The notes under the pieces are model-generated. The model ran no database searches. It saw only the letters and a program-made list of their open reading frames with translations, and was not told the origin of the DNA. DNA of 64,000 nucleotides from Anaerospora hongkongensis (GTDB taxonomy: Bacteria; Bacillota; Negativicutes; Sporomusales; DSM-15969): the NCBI RefSeq assembly GCF_004339805.1, contig NZ_SLUI01000011.1:31803-95802 (forward strand), read 5' to 3'. This document shows positions 49,550 through 58,039 of this stretch, in pieces (within the stretch, counting starts at the first letter, position 1; every line of letters starts with the position of its first letter). A program made the position numbers and the translations under genes.

Positions 49550-49636
49550 TCAGGCATGAAGCTGCAGCTTGCATGAAAAAATTCATTGTAAGCTAACCGG
49601 GTCTGTGATATGATCAAATTACAAGTTATTCTATAT

Positions 49637-49820
49637 TCACGCCAACAATTTAATATTGTGGCGGCAAGTGTATATAAGGCAGATCGGTAAGGTGCTACCA
49701 CCCTATCGCAAAGCCAAATACAAGCCGTGCAGTTACAGTCTGCTGTTTTAAGCGGCAGTAGATGAAAGTATTCTACACCTGGTTTGTTTTGATTATCAAA
49801 ACAAACCAGGTGTTCTTATT
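49637..49820 (+). ncRNA. Candidate structured RNA / riboswitch ending in a terminator
   Basis: A ~140-base segment with several short pairings: CGCCAACAAT with ATTGTGGCG, GGT-x8-ACC near 49690, and CTGCTG with CGGCAG near 49740. A 19-bp perfect terminator hairpin ACACCTGGTTTGTTTTGAT at 49775-49813 follows with a T-rich tail. The sequence CGCAAAGCC recalls the GEMM core, but the GGCAAAC block is missing, so I do not call it c-di-GMP-I. It precedes a sodium-pump-type gene pair. The terminator may simply end the MCP transcript. The remaining 49550-50029 gap has no coding sequence. Confidence 0.4.
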
Positions 49821-49942
49821 TTTCATTCCTTTAAACCAGATCAAGTAGTATGAAATACTATCTGGCGCTGTTTTGGCAAAAGGATGACATCATTAACAAG
49901 GAGGGGACGCGAGGTATAGAACACGATAATGCATAGAGTTCA

Positions 49943-49964
49943 TGTATACAATGTATTGTATACA
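49943..49964. promoter_or_regulatory. 22-bp palindrome upstream of the sodium-pump genes, candidate operator
   Basis: TGTATACAAT-GT-ATTGTATACA is a perfect inverted repeat. Arms with TTGTATACAA-like cores are common GntR-family operators, but no GntR gene is in the window. It is 66 bp before the first gene of the unit. Confidence 0.5.
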
Positions 49965-50029
49965 CAATACACAAACAAGCTGCAACTACATGAGGCAGGC
50001 CTGGTAACGAATGAGAAGGAGGGGTTTAT

Positions 50030-50191
50030 ATGACTGTAACAGACTCAATGGAAGGTGCGATCATTCTAAGTGTTGTTGACTTTTTCCTGAGTATTATTAT
50101 TATTTGGGGCATCAGCCTTGTTTTGAACTTTTTTCCACAATTAAATAAGCTGGGGAAAATCGATGAAGACAAACTGACCAACGGTCATTAA
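50030..50191 (+). CDS. Small membrane protein, possible OadG-like partner
   Basis: A 53-residue protein (MTVTDSMEGAIILSVVDFF...). One strong TM helix covers residues ~10-34 and a short charged tail follows (NKLGKIDEDKLTNGH). Size, single N-terminal TM and position directly before the decarboxylase beta subunit suggest a gamma-subunit (OadG/MmdD-like) role in assembling a sodium pump; there is no clear sequence motif. The ATG follows a very strong GAAGGAGGGG. The next gene begins 28 bp after its stop. Confidence 0.6.
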   Translation: MTVTDSMEGAIILSVVDFFLSIIIIWGISLVLNFFPQLNKLGKIDEDKLTNGH

Positions 50192-50219
50192 AAATAGAGA
50201 AAGGCGGGATAAAAATATT

Positions 50220-51347
50220 ATGGAACAAATAACTTCGCTAATGGTATCACTGGCTGAGCAGACGGGGCTTGCTCAGCTATGGTGGGGAAACGTGGTTATG
50301 ATTTTGGTAGGCGCAGGGATGATTTATCTTGCGCTCGCTAAAAAATACGAACCATTTCTCTTGCTGGGAATTGGATTTTCCTGTATTGTCGCCAATGTTC
50401 CCGGATCGGATCTAACTCAGCCGGGAGGCTTGTTCTATTATGCCTTCCGCGGAGTAGAGCTTGTTATTATTCCGCCATTAATTTTTCTGGGTGTAGGTGC
50501 GATGACCGATTTTGGACCCATGATTGCTAATCCCAGCTTGATGATTCTTGGTGCCGCGGCCCATTTGGGAATTTTTATTGCTGTAATTGGCGCTAAAGCG
50601 TTAGGATTTACGCTGGCAGAGGCAGGCGCGATTGGCATTATTGGCGGTGCTGACGGCCCGATGGCAATTTTTGTTACGATGAAGCTGGCACCACACTTGC
50701 TGCCGCAGATTACAGTCGCCGCTTATTCTTATATGGCGTTGATGCCGCTTATTCAGCCGCCAATCATGAAGCTGCTGACAACGCCGGAAGAGCGGCAGAT
50801 TATGATGACTCAGGCGCGGGAAGTAAGCCGCCTGGAGAGAATTGCTTTCCCTTTCGTTATCGCGATATTAGTGAATTTTCTGCTGCCGCCGGTAGCGCCG
50901 CTGATAACGATGCTGATGCTGGGGAATATGCTGCGAGAGGTACTGATTGTTGACCGGCTTGCCGGTACTGCTGCCAACGATTTGATGAATGTTATTACCA
51001 TCATTTTAACAGTTGCCGTAGGGTCGACCATGGCTGCCGAACGCTTCTTGACGCTAGCCACACTTCAGATCATTTTGCTGGGGCTTGTTGCTTTCATGGG
51101 GGGAACTGCTTCAGGAATTATTGCGGCAAAAATTATGAATAAATGCAGTGGCGGCAAAATTAATCCCTTAATCGGCTCAGCTGGAATTGCCTCTGTACCC
51201 ATTGCCGCGCGCGTATCTCATGTTGTCGCTTTGCGGGAAAATCGCTCTAACTTTCTCATTATGCATGCTATGGGACCTAACTTAGCCGGAGTATTTGGAA
51301 CCGCCATTAGCGGGGGAATCATGCTGGCTCTGCTTGGAGTAAAATAG
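50220..51347 (+). CDS. Sodium-translocating decarboxylase beta subunit (OadB/GcdB/MmdB family)
   Basis: A 375-residue integral membrane protein with ~9-11 TM segments. Family signatures are FLGVGAMTDFGPMIANP (the Asp-containing Na site), GAIGIIGGADGPMAIF, and LIGSAGIASVPIAARVSHVV with NFLIMHAMGPNLAGVFGTAI at the end. These subunits decarboxylate carboxybiotin and pump Na+. No biotin-carrier or carboxyltransferase (alpha) gene is in the window, so the substrate cannot be named. The start is ATG after AAAGGCGGG. It forms a two-gene unit with the small membrane protein. Confidence 0.92.
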   Translation: MEQITSLMVSLAEQTGLAQLWWGNVVMILVGAGMIYLALAKKYEPFLLLGIGFSCIVANVPGSDLTQPGGLFYYAFRGVELVIIPPLIFLGVGAMTDFGPMIANPSLMILGAAAHLGIFIAVIGAKALGFTLAEAGAIGIIGGADGPMAIFVTMKLAPHLLPQITVAAYSYMALMPLIQPPIMKLLTTPEERQIMMTQAREVSRLERIAFPFVIAILVNFLLPPVAPLITMLMLGNMLREVLIVDRLAGTAANDLMNVITIILTVAVGSTMAAERFLTLATLQIILLGLVAFMGGTASGIIAAKIMNKCSGGKINPLIGSAGIASVPIAARVSHVVALRENRSNFLIMHAMGPNLAGVFGTAISGGIMLALLGVK

Positions 51348-51355
51348 CGTCAGTC

Positions 51356-52024
51356 TTATTTCAAATCCCGTGGGTTTTGTCCGAAAACGCTGTCAAGATC
51401 AATATTATAGGCCATCCTGGTAAGCTCATCTGAAGTAGCCGGGTTAGTAAAATAGCCTTCAATAATCAGCTCAGCAACTTTCTTGGAAAGATCAGCCTGT
51501 GCAATGAGCACCAGTACGGTTAGGAAAAGACGGGCAACATGATTGGCTTCACCTTCTAAATGGGATGTTAGATTTGTAATAAACGACAGCTTGTTGGAAA
51601 AGTTTTCACCAAACTCGGTCAGATAGTTTTCAGTGAGGTCCAGATAGGTTGTGTAAATATCTTCAAGCGGGATAAGGTCATCCTCGGGAGTGTTGATGTC
51701 TTGTAAAACAGGAGCAAATAATTGCTTAATATCACTAATTGATAAAATCCCTTTTAGGTGGTAAATAAGGATTAGCAGCATCATATGCTGCTTGGAATAT
51801 TTTTTGTTTTTTGGCGGAATCAGCAAGCGGTCTTTGGTGTAGTTATTAATCATTGTTTTCGTAAATATCGGCGTATCTGCTGTTTTACCTGGCGAATCCA
51901 GGCGCTGATTAAGGAATGTCAACATCTGCTCCATGTATAATTCAATATCCGGAATAGTTTCTATTCTGATTTCGTGGGACTCGCGAATTCGCTTTACTAG
52001 TTCTGATAAAGCGGCCTTTTCCAT
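51356..52024 (-). CDS. DUF1836 domain protein
   Basis: A ~222-residue protein. The region IFTKTMINNYTKDRLLIPPKNKKYSKQHMMLLILIYHLKGILSISDI is the typical DUF1836 stretch, which resembles a MerR-like helix-turn-helix. The rest is helical. A DNA-binding regulatory role is plausible but not established. The start is ATG after AGGTG; a GTG three codons upstream is less likely because it overlaps the Shine-Dalgarno. It ends 9 bp from the convergent beta-subunit gene without an obvious terminator. Confidence 0.78.
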   Translation of the reverse strand: MEKAALSELVKRIRESHEIRIETIPDIELYMEQMLTFLNQRLDSPGKTADTPIFTKTMINNYTKDRLLIPPKNKKYSKQHMMLLILIYHLKGILSISDIKQLFAPVLQDINTPEDDLIPLEDIYTTYLDLTENYLTEFGENFSNKLSFITNLTSHLEGEANHVARLFLTVLVLIAQADLSKKVAELIIEGYFTNPATSDELTRMAYNIDLDSVFGQNPRDLK

Positions 52025-52098
52025 TAGATGCACCTCATAACCATGTATATATACTAAATTTGTTTACTTTAGTATTTTACCATATTTGAGGGACAGGG

Positions 52099-52356
52099 CT
52101 ACTCTTTTCGGTTTTGAAAAAAACGCTTCAGCTCTTTTTTTCGCTCTTCCGGTAAGGTATGCCAGCGATGTCCCTGGATAGCTCCCTCGAGTGCATACAG
52201 CTTATGCAAACAGGCCGTGGGATCAACTTTTGTCAGCTTTATAAAGGCTGACTGACTGCCCAGCTTTTGCAACGTAGCTGGTGAGTCGATCCCGGCAGTA
52301 AGTAATAGCTTTTCCAATGTGATTCCTATATTAGGCATTTGGGATAACTTTTTCAT
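52099..52356 (-). CDS. TfoX C-terminal domain protein
   Basis: An ~85-residue protein consisting of a TfoX_C domain alone. The helix-hairpin-helix-like segment is MPNIGITLEKLLLTAGIDSPATLQKLGSQSAFIKL, followed by CLHKLYALEGAIQGHRWHTLPEERKKELKRFF, the family's characteristic end. Proteobacterial Sxy/TfoX regulates competence, but stand-alone C-terminal domains have no known role. The ATG follows a strong AAGGAGG; the frame extends 23 codons upstream across that site and is not used. Confidence 0.8.
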   Translation of the reverse strand: MKKLSQMPNIGITLEKLLLTAGIDSPATLQKLGSQSAFIKLTKVDPTACLHKLYALEGAIQGHRWHTLPEERKKELKRFFQNRKE

Positions 52357-52681
52357 TCGCTGCCTCCTTACTGTTCTTGTTCGGTAACTGCATTCGTGTT
52401 TGTTATTAAATTCCCTTTCCGGCATGCCTCCAATAGCTAAAATATAGCGAAGAATTTAATTAATCCACTGCAAGGGTTATAGCGAGTAATAGAATCGCTT
52501 CAGCGGCAGTACCCATGCTCGGCAGTTATGGCGGCGGTGCTGAACTCGATTAGAAGAAAGTTTAAAGTAAACTACAAGAAGTGCTTCTAAGGCAGCAGGA
52601 ATTACTCTTCTGCAGGGAGAAGATACCCATAACTTACCTGAAAACATGCTGTAGTAAATAGAACTAAAAGGCGGTTAATGT
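52357..52681. other. Intergenic region upstream of dapA
   Basis: About 325 bp between divergent genes. No ORF of note, no lysine-riboswitch core and no T-box motif could be recognised. It should hold the promoters of dapA and the TfoX_C gene, but none stands out. Confidence 0.3.
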
Positions 52682-53560
52682 ATGAAGAGACCATTATTTG
52701 TTGGGTCGGCAGTAGCAATTGTAACTCCCTTTACTGACGCAGGTGTCGATTACCAGGCGTTGGCTGAGTTGATTGAATTTCAAATTAAAGGCGGCTCGGA
52801 TGCGATTGTTGTCTGTGGGACCACCGGGGAAGCCTCCACGATGCCTGACGAAGAACATATTGCTGTTATTAAGTTTGCTGTGGAGCAAATTAACAAACGT
52901 GTTCCTGTTATTGCCGGAACCGGCAGTAATGATACACGCCATGCCATTGAATTATCACAAGCGGCTGAAGCAGTTGGAGCTGACGCTTTATTGTCGGTTA
53001 CCCCCTATTACAATAAAGCAATGCAAAAAGGACTGTACGAGCACTTTAAAATGATCGCCAATAATGTTAAAGTACCAATTGTCCTTTATAATGTACCCAG
53101 CCGGACAAACTTAAATTTAAATCCTGATACGATTAAAGCGTTAGCCGAAATTGATAACATTGTTGCCGTCAAAGAATGCAACCTTGGCCAAGTTGGCGAT
53201 ATTGTCAATACCTGCGGCGAGGATTTTACCGTTTATTCCGGTGACGATAATATGGTTCTGCCTGTACTATCGCTAGGCGGCAAAGGGGTTATTTCCGTTA
53301 TGGCTAATATTATCCCTAAGGACACGCATGATATGGTGGCCAAGTTTTTTGCAGGCGATATTAAGGGTTCCATCCAACTACAGCTGCAAACCTTAAACCT
53401 GATAAAAGCAATATTCAGCGAGGTTAATCCGATTCCCATCAAGGCAGCGGTAAATCTGCTGGGCTATCGAGCCGGCCGATGCCGCATGCCGTTGACCGAA
53501 ATAAGTGAACAGAACCTGGAAGCTCTGCGCCGCGAGATGAAGGCTTACGGCTTGCTATGA
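52682..53560 (+). CDS. dapA: 4-hydroxy-tetrahydrodipicolinate synthase
   Basis: A 292-residue class I aldolase-family enzyme that condenses pyruvate with aspartate semialdehyde in lysine, diaminopimelate and dipicolinate synthesis. Key motifs are VVCGTTGEASTM (substrate-binding loop), LSVTPYYNKAMQKGL (the Tyr of the proton relay), LYNVPSRTNLNL and VAVKECN, whose Lys forms the Schiff base. Length and the C-terminal RMPLTEISEQNLEALRREM fit DapA rather than related lyases. It is monocistronic; its product also feeds spore dipicolinate. Confidence 0.93.
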   Translation: MKRPLFVGSAVAIVTPFTDAGVDYQALAELIEFQIKGGSDAIVVCGTTGEASTMPDEEHIAVIKFAVEQINKRVPVIAGTGSNDTRHAIELSQAAEAVGADALLSVTPYYNKAMQKGLYEHFKMIANNVKVPIVLYNVPSRTNLNLNPDTIKALAEIDNIVAVKECNLGQVGDIVNTCGEDFTVYSGDDNMVLPVLSLGGKGVISVMANIIPKDTHDMVAKFFAGDIKGSIQLQLQTLNLIKAIFSEVNPIPIKAAVNLLGYRAGRCRMPLTEISEQNLEALRREMKAYGLL

Positions 53561-53571
53561 TTGTGGAATAG

Positions 53572-53613
53572 TGGCCTCCTGTTCTTTTAGAGAGCAGGAG
53601 GCCATATTTTTAC
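53572..53613 (+). terminator. Rho-independent terminator after dapA
   Basis: TGGCCTCCTG pairs with CAGGAGGCCA, with additional pairing in the loop, and is followed by ATATTTTTA. Confidence 0.87.
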
Positions 53614-53701
53614 GAAAATTTCAGGAGCAATTGGCAGGAAATATTTATTATTCTATCGAAATTTATATCGTTATGGAAATAGTTAGCTGGAGGGATTTGT
53701 A

Positions 53702-54241
53702 ATGAGCAAGGACTTAAAAGGTACAAAAACAGAAGAAAACTTAAAAACGGCTTTTGCCGGTGAATCTATGGCCAGAAATAAGTATGCCTATTTTGCCGCT
53801 GTGGCGAAAAAAGAGGGATATGAAGCAATCTCGGCAACCTTTATGGAAACCGCTGACAACGAGGCTGCCCATGCTAAAATTTGGTTTAATTTACTCGGCG
53901 GAATTGGTGACACGAAAGCAAATTTAAAGAAAGCCGCTGAAGGTGAAAACGAAGAGTGGACCAGCATGTATAAAGAATTTGCCGAAACTGCCCAGGCTGA
54001 AGGCTTTACTGATATTGCAGGCTTATTTAAGCGGGTAGGACAAATTGAAAAAGAACATGAAGAGCGCTATAAAGAATTGCTTGCTAATGTTGAGAATGGA
54101 ACTGTGTTTAGCAAACCAGAAAAACAAACCTGGCGCTGTAGAGTGTGCGGCCATCGTCATGAAGGCCCCAATGCACCGCTGGTCTGCCCAACTTGTAAAC
54201 ATCCGCAGGCATTTTTTGAAATTGTATATCAAAACTATTAA
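53702..54241 (+). CDS. rbr: Rubrerythrin
   Basis: A 179-residue non-heme di-iron peroxidase that reduces hydrogen peroxide in anaerobes. The ferritin-like domain has the EENLKTAFAGESMARNKYAYFA and ADNEAAHAKIWF iron-ligand helices, and KRVGQIEKEHEERYKELL. The C-terminal rubredoxin domain has CRVC and CPTC knuckles. The start is ATG after TGGAGGG. It is a single gene with its own terminator, and complements ahpCF and catalase in oxidative-stress defence. Confidence 0.96.
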   Translation: MSKDLKGTKTEENLKTAFAGESMARNKYAYFAAVAKKEGYEAISATFMETADNEAAHAKIWFNLLGGIGDTKANLKKAAEGENEEWTSMYKEFAETAQAEGFTDIAGLFKRVGQIEKEHEERYKELLANVENGTVFSKPEKQTWRCRVCGHRHEGPNAPLVCPTCKHPQAFFEIVYQNY

Positions 54242-54261
54242 TTGCCTGCTGGTATAAAGGC

Positions 54262-54299
54262 AACTCCTGCTAATCTAATGGATTAGCAGGAGTTTTTTG
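54262..54299 (+). terminator. Rho-independent terminator after rbr
   Basis: AACTCCTGCTAATC and GATTAGCAGGAGTT pair perfectly around TAATG and are followed by T residues. Confidence 0.92.
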
Positions 54300-54377
54300 T
54301 TTTTGAATTTCTAATCAGTTGCTATTTCCTGCTTAAGTCAAACTGAAAAATAAAAAAATACGAATATTCTAAACAGT

Positions 54378-54457
54378 GAACTGAATTCATATATATGAAT
54401 CAAATTAATTGGAATGGTTATATCGAAAACGTGGAACTGAGTTCATATATAAGAACT
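54378..54457. promoter_or_regulatory. Two operator-like repeats upstream of the glcD-like operon (candidate IclR boxes)
   Basis: GAACTGAATTCATATATATG (54378 on) and GAACTGAGTTCATATATAAG (54434 on) lie 56 bp apart. Each contains an inner TTCATATAT(A/T)-GAA inverted repeat, perfect in the first copy at 54386-54399. A third copy precedes the MFS gene at 58919. IclR is encoded between the two target units. Confidence 0.62.
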
Positions 54458-54502
54458 GCAATTTAAAACAAAAGCAGTGCAGATAGTTGTGGAGGGGATT
54501 GG

Positions 54503-55906
54503 ATGAAACAATACAACCAGTGTAATGAACGGATTATCGCTGAACTAAAGAGAACTGTAGGTGAGAAGAATGTAATTACCGCTAAGGATTTGTTAATCCC
54601 CTACAGCCAGGATGAAGTTACGGATGAGCGATATCATCATTTGCCGGAAGCAGCAGTTTTTCCGCAAAACCGGGAACAGGTAGCCGAAGTCGTCAAGCTG
54701 GCAAACAAGGAAAATATCCCGGTTACGCCACGGGGGGCAGGAACTGGACTGGCAGCCGGTGCTGTTCCCTTGTATGGCGGAATCGTATTGTCCCTGGAAA
54801 AAATGAATCGCATTCTGGAAGTCAACCATGAACATCTATATATGATCGTTGAACCAGGAGTGAGGACGCAGGATGTTCAGAAAGCAGCCGCTGATGCGGG
54901 GCTGCTGTATGCGGGAGATCCGTCAAGCGGCGATAACTGCCTGATCGGGGGCAATATTGCCACCAATGCCGGTGGCAATAAAGCGGTTAAATACGGTACT
55001 ACCCGCCAGCAGGTTTATGCTATTGAAGTGGTTACTCCTACAGGGGAAATTACAGAATTAGGCGGTCTGCTGAATAAGAGCACCTCCGGCTACAGCCTGG
55101 AGCAATTGATTATCGGCTCCGAAGGAACACTGGGAATTATTACGCAGGCTACGATTAAGCTTGTGCCTCTTAAACAATATAAGCTGGATCTGCTTGCTGT
55201 CTTTTCCGATGCGGAAGCTGCAATTGCAACGGTCTATAAGCTGATAAAGGCGGGGGTTGATCCCACTTCGCTGGAGTACATGGACAATGAAGCCATTAAT
55301 GTCTGTGCCCGGTATTTGAAAGAGGCCTACCCTTATCAACAGGCAGGTAATTATCTGATTATCACGATTGAAACTGATACTCAAGAGGAGCTGGATACAA
55401 AAGCGGGCCGGATTGATGAAATATGCAATGCAAATGGGGCAGTTGCCGTACTTGTTCCCGATGCAAAAAAAATCTGGGCTGCCCGCCGGGCCTTTGGCGA
55501 TGCCAACCGGGAGGAATGCTATATCCATAGTCCCGAGGATATGGTGGTGCCTGTCCGGCAGCTGCCCGGTGCGATGAAGCAGTTTATGCAAATATGCAGG
55601 AACCATCAGGCTGTGGGCAGAGTGGTTGCGCATGCGGGGGATGGCAATGTACACCTGACGATTATGCAGGGAGATATTGCTGCTGAAGACTGGCCTGTCA
55701 GAATTGATGAAATCGTAAACGATTTGTTAGCTTTTACCTATAGCATTGGCGGGCGGATGTCGGGAGAACACGGAGTGGGTTCAAAACGAAAAAAATGGAT
55801 GCATAAGTTTGCCGATCCCATTCAATTGAAAATGATGCAGGCAATTAAAGCGGCCTTGGACCCTAATGGGATTCTGAATCCCGGAACGATATTTGACCTC
55901 GAATGA
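54503..55906 (+). CDS. GlcD-type FAD-linked 2-hydroxyacid oxidase
   Basis: A 467-residue FAD_binding_4 / FAD-oxidase C protein of the glycolate oxidase GlcD or D-lactate dehydrogenase family. The FAD-binding PP-loop is TPRGAGTGLAAGAVPLYGGIVLSLEKMN, followed by GGNIATNAGGNKAVKYG and GSEGTLGIIT. The C-terminal part has VVAHAGDGNVHL (metal/substrate His residues) and GEHGVGSKRK. Substrate is glycolate, lactate or a related 2-hydroxyacid. No GlcE/GlcF or Fe-S partner is adjacent. It heads an operon with a small membrane protein (4-bp overlap) and an Nramp-like carrier. The start is ATG after GGAGGGG. Confidence 0.9.
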   Translation: MKQYNQCNERIIAELKRTVGEKNVITAKDLLIPYSQDEVTDERYHHLPEAAVFPQNREQVAEVVKLANKENIPVTPRGAGTGLAAGAVPLYGGIVLSLEKMNRILEVNHEHLYMIVEPGVRTQDVQKAAADAGLLYAGDPSSGDNCLIGGNIATNAGGNKAVKYGTTRQQVYAIEVVTPTGEITELGGLLNKSTSGYSLEQLIIGSEGTLGIITQATIKLVPLKQYKLDLLAVFSDAEAAIATVYKLIKAGVDPTSLEYMDNEAINVCARYLKEAYPYQQAGNYLIITIETDTQEELDTKAGRIDEICNANGAVAVLVPDAKKIWAARRAFGDANREECYIHSPEDMVVPVRQLPGAMKQFMQICRNHQAVGRVVAHAGDGNVHLTIMQGDIAAEDWPVRIDEIVNDLLAFTYSIGGRMSGEHGVGSKRKKWMHKFADPIQLKMMQAIKAALDPNGILNPGTIFDLE

Positions 55907-56388
55907 AGGAAGTGAATAACGTGTTCGCAGCGATAAGAAAGAAACCGGGAGGGCAATTGCTTGCTCAGGGGACAGCGGCCGTGGGATTTACTGTTTTGTC
56001 AGTTCTGGCGATTGCCGGGGACAATGTAGTTTTTGGTCCTTTGTTTTTGCTGCTTGCCGTGTATTACCTGAAAAAATTGCTAAAAGAACCCACTAATGAT
56101 CTGAATGAGCAGCAGAACGCATGCTGCAGTACCGGCGATCCGGATGCAGCTAAAACTGAGCTAATGCAAATGCTTACCTATTATAAGCGGCTTTTGCAAA
56201 ACTGGCAGTGGATTGCTGTGTTTGGCTGGAGTCTGTCGGCAGTACTGTTGATTTACGCTCCTAGTCCGGTAATTGTCGTTACGGCCGGCTTGGCGGCTTA
56301 CTCTACCTATGCCTTTATCCGCTGCCGCCAGGCTGTGCGGCGTATCGAGACATCACCGGCATTGGGCGGGAAAGGAGGAGTTTATTGA
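55903..56388 (+). CDS. Hypothetical membrane protein
   Basis: A 161-residue protein with no recognised family. Two hydrophobic pairs are visible: ~25-58 (a hairpin including VLAIAGDNVVFGPLFLLLAVYYL) and ~103-138. A cytosolic charged stretch with CCSTGDPDAAKTEL lies between. The ATG overlaps the glcD-like stop by 4 bp (ATGA); a GTG at 55921 with AAGGAAGTG upstream is an alternative start. Co-transcribed with the oxidase and carrier, it may be an accessory of either. Confidence 0.6.
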   Translation: MKEVNNVFAAIRKKPGGQLLAQGTAAVGFTVLSVLAIAGDNVVFGPLFLLLAVYYLKKLLKEPTNDLNEQQNACCSTGDPDAAKTELMQMLTYYKRLLQNWQWIAVFGWSLSAVLLIYAPSPVIVVTAGLAAYSTYAFIRCRQAVRRIETSPALGGKGGVY

Positions 56389-56434
56389 AGGTTTTCCGTT
56401 CATGGGGAGTAGCGAAAAAAATGGAGGTGAAGTT

Positions 56435-57898
56435 ATGTCCGATGGTAAAACGACGAAAAACGGTCAACAGCCCCGCGAGGCATTATTCAGCTATCCAGAA
56501 CCGGACCGGAAGCTTCTCTTAGGCTGGAAGGGCTTGCTGGGATTTCTTGGCCCAGGCGTGATTCTGGCATCGGCAACTGTCGGTTCGGGAGAAGTTTTCT
56601 TTGCACCCCGCGGTGCGGCAATTTTTGGCTACGGCATCCTCTGGTGCCTTGTTCTGGGGGCATTGTCTAAAGGATTTATGTCGTATACCGGCACCCGGTA
56701 TATTGTCCTAACCGGTGAGCACCCCATAACCCGCTGGGGGCATATTTTTCCTGGGCCTAAGAACTGGTTTCCGGTCTTGCTCGGTATTCTGGCAGTTCTC
56801 AGTATGCCGTCGTGGGTAGGCGGTGTGGCAAACCTGCTGGCAAATATGACCATGTACTTAACCGGAGGTTCCCTATCTATCCCCCTGTGGGCCACTATCT
56901 ATATCCTTGGTACACTGGTGGTCGTTGCATCAGGCACGTATCAGCATGTAGAAACAACGCAGACATATATTGTTATTACGAAAGTTCTTACTTCTTTCAT
57001 TGCCCTTTTTGCCGTAAATCCTGATTGGGGCCAGCTACTGGCAGGGCTTATACCGAGTTTTCCCAGCTATGAAGCGTGGGTTTCTGCCAAGTACCCGGCT
57101 GTTGCTGCCAGAAGTATCGGTATGGAAATGGTGGCATATGTAGGTGCTATTGGCGGCGGGACATATGACTATATCGGTTATGTGGGCCTGTACCGCAATA
57201 AAGGCTGGGGAGCAATGGGACTCCCTAACCACAAAGAGATTGAGGAAAAACTGCGTGTTACGGAAGGTCAGTTTAACCTGCCGTCAGGAAAGGCAGAGGT
57301 TGCCAAAGCGAATACCTGGCTGCGGGCTGCGCAAATTGACACCATTGTAAGCTTTGGCACATTATTGCTAATTACAGTTGTATTTACGGCTCTAGGTGCA
57401 GCCGTGCTTCATACGGAACAGCTGATTCCTTCCGGCATGAAGCTGCTGGAATATCAAAGTGCATTTTTGACGGTAGTTCATCCCGGTCTGGTTTATCTCT
57501 ATTGGCTGGCAGTCTGGTGTGCTTTGTGGGGTGTTTTATCCAGTATCTTTGAGCTGTATCCGTCTACCTGCTATGAAGCCTTCCGGACTGCTTCCGGCTG
57601 GGTCCGCGCGAAAGGGAAAAGCGGTATAGCCAAATATGTATGGGTATACATGTGCCTTGGCGGACTGGCGTATAACTGGGCCGGCTTTAATGTGGTAACA
57701 ATTGTAATGGTGGGATCCATCCTGGGCGGCGCCTTATCCTGTGGGTTGTGGTGTCTGGCCCAGATCTACGCTGAACGGAAAGTTCTGCCGCCGGAATATC
57801 GAATGGCACCCTGGGTAGTTTGCTGCGTAGCGGTGTCAGGTGTATTTTTGATTGCCATGGCAGTTTTCTCTGTACTTGATCAGTTCAAATTAATTTAG
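56435..57898 (+). CDS. Nramp-fold transporter lacking the canonical metal-binding motifs
   Basis: A ~487-residue polytopic protein of the Nramp superfamily. The N-terminal segment GFLGPGVILASATVGSGEVFFAPRGAAIFGYGILW aligns with Nramp TM1, but the DPGN metal motif reads GSGE. In the TM6 region (EMVAYVGAIGGGTYDYIGYVGLYR) the MPH motif is also absent. Divalent-metal transport by the usual mechanism is therefore unlikely. Given the operon with a 2-hydroxyacid oxidase and the IclR regulon, an organic substrate is a reasonable inference. The ATG follows GGAGGTGA; the frame extends 54 codons upstream over the preceding gene. Confidence 0.78.
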   Translation: MSDGKTTKNGQQPREALFSYPEPDRKLLLGWKGLLGFLGPGVILASATVGSGEVFFAPRGAAIFGYGILWCLVLGALSKGFMSYTGTRYIVLTGEHPITRWGHIFPGPKNWFPVLLGILAVLSMPSWVGGVANLLANMTMYLTGGSLSIPLWATIYILGTLVVVASGTYQHVETTQTYIVITKVLTSFIALFAVNPDWGQLLAGLIPSFPSYEAWVSAKYPAVAARSIGMEMVAYVGAIGGGTYDYIGYVGLYRNKGWGAMGLPNHKEIEEKLRVTEGQFNLPSGKAEVAKANTWLRAAQIDTIVSFGTLLLITVVFTALGAAVLHTEQLIPSGMKLLEYQSAFLTVVHPGLVYLYWLAVWCALWGVLSSIFELYPSTCYEAFRTASGWVRAKGKSGIAKYVWVYMCLGGLAYNWAGFNVVTIVMVGSILGGALSCGLWCLAQIYAERKVLPPEYRMAPWVVCCVAVSGVFLIAMAVFSVLDQFKLI

Positions 57899-57907
57899 TT
57901 TTGCCCT

Positions 57908-57952
57908 GCTGTAAAACAGGCTGCGGCAAACTTCGGCCGCTCGTTTTACAGC
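57908..57952. terminator. Long hairpin after the Nramp-like gene
   Basis: GCTGTAAAAC (57908-57917) pairs perfectly with GTTTTACAGC (57943-57952), and an inner GCGGC/GCCGC extends the stem. No T-run follows on the plus strand. Probable transcript end or attenuator before the iclR-type gene. Confidence 0.5.
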
Positions 57953-58039
57953 CTAGTGGGAATTCCACAAGGAAAAATATGGAAAATGAAGAAATAAATG
58001 CGGTAGTGTTTGAAAATCGGTAAGAGAAAGAGGCCTTCT

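Noticed and set aside
49637..49760. Second c-di-GMP-I riboswitch
   Set aside because: Only the CGCAAAGCC block matches. The GGCAAAC block, the GNRA hairpin and the closing CAGG-type segment are absent, so it is listed only as an unidentified structured RNA.
52426..52681. Lysine riboswitch or T-box upstream of dapA
   Set aside because: The conserved cores could not be found on reading the region.
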